Assembly: GCA_036559465.1 (NCBI GenBank)
Contig: DATBTC010000012.1
Location: forward strand, 1 to 40,255
Length of the DNA: 40,255 nt
Reading direction: 5' to 3'
Source: JAHFPN01 sp036559465
GTDB taxonomy: Bacteria > Pseudomonadota > Alphaproteobacteria > Rhizobiales > Xanthobacteraceae
Below the pieces are notes generated by a model, which saw only the letters and a program-made list of their open reading frames with translations, did not search any database and was not told the DNA's origin. This document shows positions 34,328-40,255 of this stretch, one piece after another. Each line of letters opens with the position of its first letter. Position 1 is the stretch's first letter. The position numbers and the translations under genes were made by a program.

Positions 34328-35505
34328 AATTCTTCGCCTTCCATCTTATGCCCTACTCGGCGCTCGATCCCGATTACGACAAGAAGCACAACTCCGCTTG
34401 GGTAACGCTGCCCAACACCTATTACGATCCGAAGATCGGCCATCAGCTCTACAACCGCTATCTCGACGAACTCGAATTCGCCGACGCCATGGGTTTCGAC
34501 GGCGTATGCGTGAACGAGCACCACCAAAACGCTTATGGGCTAATGCCGATTCCGGGCGTCATGGCGGGCGCGCTCGCGCGACGCACTTCGAAGGGCAAGA
34601 TCGCCGTACTTGGCCGTGCGCTGCCGCTCTTGAACAATCCGCTCGTGGTCGCCGAAGAATTCGCCATGCTCGACAACATCACCGGCGGCCGTCTGGTTGC
34701 CGGCTTCGTGCGCGGCATCGGCGCCGAGTATTATTCCTCCGGCGTGAACCCGGCGGAATCCCACGAGCGTTTCCAGGAGGCGCACGATCTCATCGTGCAA
34801 GCCTGGACCCGACCCGGCCCGTTCGCCTTCGAGGGCAAGTATTATCACTTCGAGTATGTGAACTGCTGGCCGCGGCCCTATCAGCAGCCGCACCCGCCGG
34901 TCTGGATTCCGTCGCAAGGCAGCCGCGAGACCATCGAATGGGCCGCGCACCCCGACCGGAAGTACACCTACTTGCAGACCTTCAGCCCGGTCACAGCGCT
35001 CGCGCGCTATATGCAGATGTATCGCGATACAGCGGCGAAATACGGCTATCAAGCCACCTCCGAGCAAGTCGGCTGGTCGATCCCGGCCTATGCGGCCGAG
35101 ACCGACGAGATCGCGCGCCGCGAAGCCAAGCCGCACGTCGAGTTCTTTCTCAACAAGCTCTTGCGCATGCCGCCGGAGATGCTGCTGCCACCCGGCTATG
35201 TCTCGCTGCAGTCGCTCAAGGGCATCCTGGGCGCTAAGCGCGGCTTGAGCGGCGCCAAGCACACCATCGACAGTCTGATCGAGCAGGGCATGTTCCTGTG
35301 CGGAAGTGCTGCGACGCTGCGCGAGCAGATCGAGCGCTACCAGAAGGAGATCGGCTTCGGCTATCTCCTGCCGCAGGTGCATTTCGGCACGCTGCCGCAT
35401 GAGCTGACCAAAAAGAGCATCGAGATTTTTGCGAAAGAAGTGATCCCGAATTTCCGCCGTCACGACGCCACGAAGCCGGCGCGCGCGGTTGCCGGGCGAA
35501 TCTGA
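34324..35505 (+). CDS. Luciferase-like flavin-dependent monooxygenase (LLM-2)
   Basis: 393-residue luciferase-family monooxygenase. It starts MKFFAFHLMPY, has NTYYDPKIGHQLYNRYLDEL (about 31-50) and the E65-H66-H67 motif in VNEHHQNAYG, and ends with the luciferase-like IEIFAKEVIPNFR helix. It is paralogous to LLM-1 and lies in the same kind of pair with a hydrolase, although here the hydrolase comes first. It needs reduced flavin from a reductase not encoded nearby. Reaction unknown: Baeyer-Villiger oxidation of a ketone followed by hydrolysis is one option, ring or C-N cleavage another. Confidence 0.88.
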   Translation: MKFFAFHLMPYSALDPDYDKKHNSAWVTLPNTYYDPKIGHQLYNRYLDELEFADAMGFDGVCVNEHHQNAYGLMPIPGVMAGALARRTSKGKIAVLGRALPLLNNPLVVAEEFAMLDNITGGRLVAGFVRGIGAEYYSSGVNPAESHERFQEAHDLIVQAWTRPGPFAFEGKYYHFEYVNCWPRPYQQPHPPVWIPSQGSRETIEWAAHPDRKYTYLQTFSPVTALARYMQMYRDTAAKYGYQATSEQVGWSIPAYAAETDEIARREAKPHVEFFLNKLLRMPPEMLLPPGYVSLQSLKGILGAKRGLSGAKHTIDSLIEQGMFLCGSAATLREQIERYQKEIGFGYLLPQVHFGTLPHELTKKSIEIFAKEVIPNFRRHDATKPARAVAGRI

Positions 35506-35526
35506 ACCGGCGAGGATTGGGCGAAA

Positions 35527-35994
35527 ATGAAGGCGGGGAGGGATATGGCGAAAAAATCAAAGAGCAGGAAGCCGCCGAGCAGCAAGCCGACGCGCTCGCA
35601 AGCTGCCTCGAAGAACCCTAGCTTCGCGCGCGGCTTGGAAGTTCGCCGCACCATGCTCGGTCCGCAATTCGCCGAGGCCGAGATCGATCCGTCCGGCGAT
35701 TTCATGTGGGTGCTGCATGACTGGGTCACCCGCGCCTGCTTCGGCGACATGTGGGGCCGTCCCGGCCTCTCGCCCAAGATCAGGAGCGCAGTCACTCTTG
35801 CAATCATGGTCGCGCAAGGCCGGCCGCGGGAGACCAAGATGCACGTCAAGGCCGGGATCAAGAACGGCCTGACCAAGGAAGAGATCGCCGAGGTGCTGCT
35901 GCACTCCATGGTCTATTGCGGCGTGCCGCGCGGCTCCGAGGGTTTCCGCTCCGCTGACGAAATGCTGCGTGAGATGGGTCTGGTGAAGGGCTAA
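35527..35994 (+). CDS. Carboxymuconolactone decarboxylase (CMD/PcaC-like) family protein
   Basis: 155-residue protein whose last 110 residues are a CMD domain (LSPKIRSAVTLAIMVAQGRPRETKMHVKAGIKNGLTKEEIAEVLLHSMVYCGVPRG is the family core, here only outlined by its ends: LSPKIRSAV and YCGVPRG). It lacks the CxxC of AhpD, so it is more like PcaC-type enzymes acting on lactones or tautomers. The first 35 residues are Lys/Ser-rich and outside the domain. Start uncertain: ATG 35527, or ATG 35545 preceded closely by GGGGAGGG. It lies 21 nt after LLM-2 and 3 nt before the dehydrogenase gene. Confidence 0.85.
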   Translation: MKAGRDMAKKSKSRKPPSSKPTRSQAASKNPSFARGLEVRRTMLGPQFAEAEIDPSGDFMWVLHDWVTRACFGDMWGRPGLSPKIRSAVTLAIMVAQGRPRETKMHVKAGIKNGLTKEEIAEVLLHSMVYCGVPRGSEGFRSADEMLREMGLVKG

Positions 35995-35997
35995 GCC

Positions 35998-36906
35998 ATG
36001 AGCGAATTGAAAAACATCGGCTTCGTCGGCATCGGCAATATGGGCTGGCCCATGGCCGCCAATCTCGTGCGCGGCGGCTATGCGATAACCGTTTTCGATC
36101 TAGCGCCCGAACGCGCGCGCCGCTTCGCCGACGAGCATCAGGCCCGCGCGGTGACGAGTCTCGCTGATCTGGGGCGTGCGTCTCAAGTCGTCGTTACCAT
36201 GCTGCCGACCGGCCGTGAGGTACGCCAGGCACTGCTCGACATGGACAAGGGCGCGCTCGCCGCGAACTTGAAGCCCGGCAGCATCGTCATCGATATGAGC
36301 TCGTCCGACCCGGTTGGCACGCGGGAGCTCGGCAAGGATCTGGCCGCGCGCGGCATCCGGCTCGTCGATGCGCCGGTATCTGGAGGGGTGCCGCGCGCCA
36401 AGGACGGCTCGCTCGCCATCATGATCGGCGGCGACGCCGACGCGGTTGCGGCCGCCAAGCCGGTACTCGAGCGTATGGGCAAGAAGCTCTTCGAGGTTGG
36501 CGGCCTCGGCTGCGGCCATGCGATGAAGTGCCTGAACAATTTTATCGCCGCGACGCAGTTCGCCGCTGCCTCGGAAGCCATGCGCGTCGGCCAGAAATTC
36601 GGCCTCGATCCATCGATCATGATCGACGTGCTCAACGCCTCGACCGGCCGCAGCTTCGCCTCCGAGAACCTGATCAAGCAGGAAATCATCAGCGGCCGCT
36701 TCGGCACCGGCTTCACCGTCGGGCTGCTCGCCAAGGACGTAAAGATCGCAGCCGATCTCGCCGAACAGATCGGCCTCGACGCGCCGGTCGGCCGGCTCAC
36801 GCGCGATCTATGGGCCGAAGCGCGCGATGCGCTCGGTGCCGATCAGGATCATTCCCGTGCGGCGCAGGCCTGGGAGAAACGCAAGCTGCCGCCGGCGGCG
36901 GAATAG
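35998..36906 (+). CDS. 3-hydroxyisobutyrate dehydrogenase-like NAD(P)-dependent oxidoreductase
   Basis: Beta-hydroxyacid dehydrogenase of 302 residues. The Rossmann motif is GFVGIGNMG (8-16), the substrate-binding signature DAPVSGG (124-130), and the catalytic lysine K177 in GHAMKCLNN. An alpha-helical dimerisation domain with FTVGLLAKDVKIAADLA follows. Such enzymes oxidise 3-hydroxyisobutyrate, tartronate semialdehyde or similar short hydroxy acids, so it could act on a product of the LLM/hydrolase steps. It sits in the same tight run of genes (3 nt after the CMD gene and 9 nt before the SRPBCC gene). Confidence 0.9.
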   Translation: MSELKNIGFVGIGNMGWPMAANLVRGGYAITVFDLAPERARRFADEHQARAVTSLADLGRASQVVVTMLPTGREVRQALLDMDKGALAANLKPGSIVIDMSSSDPVGTRELGKDLAARGIRLVDAPVSGGVPRAKDGSLAIMIGGDADAVAAAKPVLERMGKKLFEVGGLGCGHAMKCLNNFIAATQFAAASEAMRVGQKFGLDPSIMIDVLNASTGRSFASENLIKQEIISGRFGTGFTVGLLAKDVKIAADLAEQIGLDAPVGRLTRDLWAEARDALGADQDHSRAAQAWEKRKLPPAAE

Positions 36907-36915
36907 GGAAGAGCA

Positions 36916-37332
36916 ATGGGCACCGCATCGCATTCGATCGATATCGCCGCCGATCCAGCCAAGGTCTGGGAACTGGTCGGTGACTTCCATGGGCTGCCAC
37001 GCTGGAACGCGGGTCTTGCCGAAAGTCGCTCCGAGGAGGGCGGCAAGGTGCGCTATCTAGTGCGCCGCGCCGGCGGCCACGTGCGCGAACGGCTGATTGC
37101 GCGCGATGACGCCAAGCGCACGATCACCTACACCATCTTCGAAAGCGGCCTGCCTATCGGGCGCCACCAGGCTACCATGCAGGTCGTGGGTAAGGGCAAG
37201 GAATCGACGGTTAATTGGTCGTGCGAGTTCGAATCCAAGGGCCCTCCGGAGGCTGAGCTAACAACCATCTTCAAACAGATTTTCACCGGAGGGCTTTCCA
37301 ACCTCAAGGCCATGCTGGAAAATGGGACTTAA
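36916..37332 (+). CDS. SRPBCC (START/Bet v1-like, polyketide-cyclase) family protein
   Basis: 138-residue single-domain protein with a ligand-binding cavity fold. The signature ASHSIDIAADPAKVWELVGDFHGLPRWN covers the first strand and helix region, and the final long helix contains TTIFKQIFTGGLSNLKAML. No catalytic residues can be assigned. In catabolic operons such proteins may bind or cyclise hydrophobic intermediates. Placed between the dehydrogenase and the TRAP binding-protein gene, 52 nt before the latter. Confidence 0.82.
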   Translation: MGTASHSIDIAADPAKVWELVGDFHGLPRWNAGLAESRSEEGGKVRYLVRRAGGHVRERLIARDDAKRTITYTIFESGLPIGRHQATMQVVGKGKESTVNWSCEFESKGPPEAELTTIFKQIFTGGLSNLKAMLENGT

Positions 37333-37384
37333 CACGGGCCGGACGAAGCCGGACCGCAACGCCAAAGAGTAGGGAGGATATATC

Positions 37385-38407
37385 GTGAGACGTTCGACGT
37401 TCATTCTGGCGACGGCGCTGGCCGCTTCGCTGACCATGCCGGCCTTCGCGCAAGACAAACCGGTCGAGTGGCGGTTCTCGCATTGGGTTCCGCCGAGCCA
37501 CCCGATGCATGTGGGCGCGCTCGCCTGGGCCGAGTCGATCAAGAAGGCCTCGAACGGCACCATCGACATCAAGATTTTCCCGGCGCAGCAGCTGGGCAAG
37601 GCCTTCGACCACTACAACATGGGCCGCGACGGCATCGTCCAGGTCTCGCACGCCAACCCGGGTTACGAGCCCGGCCGCTTCCCAATCATGGGTGCGGCCG
37701 AACTTCCGTTTCTCGTCGCCAATGCCAAGGAAGGCAGTGCGGCGATCGACGCTTGGTATCGCAAGTACGCGCCGAAAGAGATGGCGGACGTGAAATACTG
37801 CCTGACCTTCGTGCACGATCCGGCGACCATCCACACCACGAAGAAGAAGGTCGTGGTGCCGGAAGACATCAAAGGCATGAAGCTGCGGCCGGCGAACGCC
37901 ACGATCGCCCGCTGGATCGTCCTGATGGGCGGCACCAACGTGCAGGCTTCGGCGCCCGAGGCGCGCGATGTGCTCGAAAAGGGCGTCGCAGAGGGCATTC
38001 TCTTTCCGTGGGGATCGATCGTGCTGTTCGGCATCGACAAGGTGACGAAGTTCCACATCGACACCGCCATGTATGTCACCGAGCAGACTTGGATCCTGAA
38101 CAAGGCCGCGTATGAGGCGCTCTCGCTGGCGCAGAAGAAGGTAATGGACGAGCACTGCTCGAGCGAGTGGTCCCTCAAGATCGGCGCGCCTTGGGCCGAC
38201 ATGGAGGCCGGCGGCAAGGACAAGATCAAGGCCCAGGCCGGGCACGAGGTCTATCCGATTACCCCGGCTCAGCTCGCCGCCTGGCGCAAGGCCGCCGAGC
38301 CGCTCCACGCGGAGTGGGAGGCGAACGTGAAGAAGGCCGGCCACGATCCGAAAGCCGTCTTCCAGGACCTCAAGAACGAGATCGCCAAGCGCAACGTCGC
38401 TTACTGA
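37385..38407 (+). CDS. TRAP transporter substrate-binding protein (DctP family)
   Basis: Periplasmic binding protein of a tripartite ATP-independent transporter, 340 residues. The signal peptide ends near AFAQ (about residue 22) and the mature start VEWRFSHWVPPSHPMHVGALAWAESIKKAS matches DctP. The ligand-carboxylate arginine is probably the one in GMKLRPAN (near residue 165), implying an organic acid ligand. GTG 37385 has AGGGAGG upstream. It is the last gene of the MetF-like operon; the membrane subunits DctQ and DctM are not in the window, and a terminator follows at 38426. The 36-nt region after the stop codon is otherwise empty. Confidence 0.9.
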   Translation: MRRSTFILATALAASLTMPAFAQDKPVEWRFSHWVPPSHPMHVGALAWAESIKKASNGTIDIKIFPAQQLGKAFDHYNMGRDGIVQVSHANPGYEPGRFPIMGAAELPFLVANAKEGSAAIDAWYRKYAPKEMADVKYCLTFVHDPATIHTTKKKVVVPEDIKGMKLRPANATIARWIVLMGGTNVQASAPEARDVLEKGVAEGILFPWGSIVLFGIDKVTKFHIDTAMYVTEQTWILNKAAYEALSLAQKKVMDEHCSSEWSLKIGAPWADMEAGGKDKIKAQAGHEVYPITPAQLAAWRKAAEPLHAEWEANVKKAGHDPKAVFQDLKNEIAKRNVAY

Positions 38408-38425
38408 TCGCGCTCTAGCAACGAA

Positions 38426-38466
38426 GACCCGCCGCACCGGCAACGGGCGGCGGGTCGTTTCTTTTT
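38426..38466 (+). terminator. Rho-independent terminator of the MetF-to-TRAP operon
   Basis: A 10-bp GC-rich stem (38426-38435 with 38447-38456), 11-nt loop, then GTTTCTTTTTG as U tract. It lies 18 nt after the TRAP binding-protein stop and points rightward, so it closes the seven-gene unit and separates it from the ion transporter gene. Confidence 0.85.
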
Positions 38467-38555
38467 GTGCGCGCAAAGCAATAAGCCGGCGCTGGTTGCG
38501 GGCAGGCAAGCCGGCAATTAAGGTCGTCGCAGCGATGATCGGGGGAGGGATGTTG

Positions 38556-39977
38556 GTGCCGCGAAATTTTGATTGCGCCATGTCCGTCCTCGCCATGTCC
38601 ATCCGGCGGAGCGGGGTGCAGCTCCGCCCTTTTCTCGCAATTCCTTTGGTGGTGCTTGCTCTCAGCCTGCTCGCTTCACCGGCGGCCGCCGCCGCGGCGG
38701 GCACTGTGACGGTTGAACCGCTCTATTTTCTGGGTATTCCGGTCGACTTCATCTTGTTCGCCCTGACGCTGCTCGGCGTCGCTCTCTTCCATCACCACAC
38801 ACTCGCAGTTGCGCTCTCGGGTCTCGCTGCGATCACGCTCTACAAGCTCGCTTTCACCGGTTTCAAGTTCGGCACCGGCCTCGCAGGCCTCGCGCTGCAT
38901 ATGCAGAGCGAATGGGTAATTCTCACCAATCTATTCCTGTTGCTCATGGGCTTTGCGCTGCTGTCGCGCCATTTCGAGAAGAGCCGCATCCCTGACGAGA
39001 TGCCGGCTTTCCTGCCCGACGACTGGAAGGGCGGGCTGGCGCTGCTCGCGATCGTGTTCGTGCTCTCGAGCTTCCTCGACAATATCGCCGCCGCTCTGAT
39101 CGGCGGCACCATGGCCCGCCACGTGTTCCGCGGCAAAGTCCACATCGGCTATCTCGCCGCCGTCGTGGCGGCCTCGAATGCCGGCGGCGCCGGCAGCGTG
39201 GTCGGCGACACCACCACGACGATGATGTGGATCGACGGCATTAGCCCGCTCAAGGTGCTCGATGCCTATATCGCCGCCGTTCCAGCGCTCCTGATTTTCG
39301 GCATTCCGGCGGCGCTGCTGCAGCACCGCTATCACCCGATCCGCAAGGACCCACCCAAGCGCCTGCACATCGAGTGGGCTTACGTCGTGATCGTGGCACT
39401 GATTCTGGCCGCCGCGATCCTCGCCAACGTGGTCGCGAACCTGCGCTTCCCGGCTCTGCTCGACATGCTGCCGGTGATCGGGCTCGCGGTTTGGATCGTC
39501 ATCCTCGCAGCCGCACCCGTGCGCCAGCCCGATTGGCACGTGATGCCGGAGACCTTCAAGGGCACCATCTTCCTGCTCTCGCTCGTGACCTGCGCCTCGA
39601 TGATGCCGGTCGAAACTCTTCCGGCCGCCGCCTGGCAAACCGCGCTCGGCCTCGGCTTCGTGTCGGCGGTGTTCGACAACATCCCGCTCACGGCGCTCGC
39701 GCTGAAGCAGGGCGGCTATGACTGGGGCTATCTCGCCTATGCGGTAGGCTTCGGTGGTTCCATGATCTGGTTCGGCTCTTCGGCCGGCGTCGCGCTCGCC
39801 AACATGTACCCGGAGGCCAAGTCCGTGGGACTTTGGCTTCGGCATGGCTGGTACATCGCCATTGCTTACGTGATCGGCTTCTTCTTTATGCTTGTCGTGC
39901 TGGGCTGGCACCCGGACGCCGATCACAAGAAGCGCGTGGACGTGCCGCCGCCACCCATGACGGTCGCTGCTTTTTGA
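38556..39977 (+). CDS. NhaD/citrate-type ion transporter (ion transporter superfamily)
   Basis: Polytopic membrane protein of about 473 residues. The two repeat halves each carry a conserved DNI signature: SSFLDNIAAALIGG (near 39064-39105) and SAVFDNIPLTALAL (near 39660-39705), as in NhaD-type Na+/H+ antiporters. The first is followed by GGAGSVVGDTTTTMMWIDG. A hydrophobic N-terminal segment ending ASPAAAAAAG looks like a signal peptide or extra span. Start uncertain: GTG 38556 has GGGGGAGGG 6 nt upstream, but ATG 38550, 38580 or 38595 are possible. Separated from the TRAP gene by a terminator. Substrate may be sodium/proton or an organic anion. Confidence 0.78.
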   Translation: MPRNFDCAMSVLAMSIRRSGVQLRPFLAIPLVVLALSLLASPAAAAAAGTVTVEPLYFLGIPVDFILFALTLLGVALFHHHTLAVALSGLAAITLYKLAFTGFKFGTGLAGLALHMQSEWVILTNLFLLLMGFALLSRHFEKSRIPDEMPAFLPDDWKGGLALLAIVFVLSSFLDNIAAALIGGTMARHVFRGKVHIGYLAAVVAASNAGGAGSVVGDTTTTMMWIDGISPLKVLDAYIAAVPALLIFGIPAALLQHRYHPIRKDPPKRLHIEWAYVVIVALILAAAILANVVANLRFPALLDMLPVIGLAVWIVILAAAPVRQPDWHVMPETFKGTIFLLSLVTCASMMPVETLPAAAWQTALGLGFVSAVFDNIPLTALALKQGGYDWGYLAYAVGFGGSMIWFGSSAGVALANMYPEAKSVGLWLRHGWYIAIAYVIGFFFMLVVLGWHPDADHKKRVDVPPPPMTVAAF

Positions 39978-40002
39978 TTGCTCGATTGCTTCCGGCAGTT
40001 GG

Positions 40003-40037
40003 AAAAAACGACCCCGGCTAGTGTGATCTAGCCGGGG
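40003..40037 (-). terminator. Intrinsic terminator for leftward transcription at the right edge
   Basis: A perfect 10-bp stem, CCCCGGCTAG (40012-40021) and CTAGCCGGGG (40028-40037), loop TGTGAT. Read on the minus strand it is followed by TCGTTTTTT, a proper U tract; on the plus strand the following bases are T-poor. It therefore best terminates a transcript entering from the right, and may also act as a weak end for the ion transporter. The remaining sequence to 40255 has a 12-nt direct repeat, AAGATCGCAAGG (40160-40171 and 40176-40187), and nothing else clear. Confidence 0.6.
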
Positions 40038-40197
40038 CCTTGACCGGACGTTGGGGGCAATGGGGGGACCTTGAATACGCCCGGATTCGCGCAGATTTAG
40101 ACAAGGTCGCGAATAGTGTCTGAGCAAAATTGAACACTCGCCGACCAGGCGTGAGGTCCAAGATCGCAAGGGAGCAAGATCGCAAGGAAGGAAGCAC

Positions 40198-40255
40198 GTG
40201 GCCGATCTCGGGTGCCTACCGGTGGCGGGGATTGCGGCCCGTTCTGTCCAGCGCG
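40198..40255 (+). CDS. Possible start of a truncated gene at the right edge
   Basis: GTG 40198 opens a frame that runs without stop to the window end (19 codons, beginning MADLGCLPVAGIAARS). A purine-rich site AAGGAAGGAAG sits just upstream at usual spacing. The product cannot be recognised from so few residues, and a minus-strand terminator nearby argues for a leftward gene instead. Confidence 0.2.
   Translation, partial: MADLGCLPVAGIAARSVQR

Noticed and set aside
40160..40187. Twofold direct repeat AAGATCGCAAGG as a possible CRISPR or iteron start
   Set aside because: Only two copies with a 16-nt period, partly explained by purine-rich sequence near a possible ribosome site.

Overview
The window reads as a chromosomal segment of a high-GC alphaproteobacterium, most likely Hyphomicrobiales close to Bradyrhizobiaceae/Xanthobacteraceae. 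The basis is family recognition only: an ethylmalonyl-CoA mutase (ecm/meaA), an NdvA-type beta-glucan exporter, a standalone GluQ, and many periplasmic-binding-protein transporters mixed with CoA-ester and flavin-monooxygenase catabolism. Genes are dense, many starts are GTG or TTG, and overlaps of the ATGA/GTGA type are common. No phage, integrase, insertion sequence or CRISPR array was seen.

Layout. 0-8.3 kb: ecm, an AEC-family permease split by a frameshift, gluQ, an AlkA-like glycosylase coupled to a carboxylesterase, an HNH endonuclease, dsbB, tRNA-Leu(CAA), and an HpaB-family FAD hydroxylase with its own promoter. 8.3-15.5 kb: a leftward seven-gene unit, read from 15.4 kb: luciferase-like monooxygenase (LLM-1), alpha/beta hydrolase, livK, livH, livM, livG, livF. 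It has a good sigma70-type promoter at 15427-15456. LivG has a degenerate ABC signature, and LivF carries a tail of about 120 residues holding three copies of a GGGFFNPxARxI motif. 15.5-19.5 kb: a YqaA/DedA-like membrane protein, a solitary hisE, and a NitT/TauT-type ABC importer (SBP, ATPase, permease) with a sigma54-like element upstream. 19.5-32.4 kb: ndvA-like exporter, SCP-x-type thiolase, DacF-type carboxypeptidase coupled to a CobW-family GTPase, a FATP/FadD6-type acyl-CoA synthetase, DUF924, a polysaccharide flippase overlapping a FemAB/BioF2-like acyltransferase, a second acyl-CoA ligase, and a CAP-domain lipoprotein. 32.5-38.5 kb: a rightward seven-gene unit (MetF-like reductase, alpha/beta hydrolase, LLM-2, CMD-family protein, HIBADH-like dehydrogenase, SRPBCC protein, TRAP DctP binding protein) closed by an intrinsic terminator. 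38.5-40.0 kb: an NhaD/citrate-type ion transporter.

The most interesting theme is that the pair 'alpha/beta hydrolase + luciferase-like monooxygenase' occurs twice. The two copies are homologous, the gene order is swapped, and each sits with a different high-affinity uptake component: a Liv-type ABC system in one cluster and a TRAP binding protein in the other. This looks like two related but diverged oxidative catabolic systems for imported organic acids or similar small molecules. The substrate cannot be read from the sequence. The atypical LivG/LivF pair and the MetF-like reductase heading the second operon are the details most worth pursuing.
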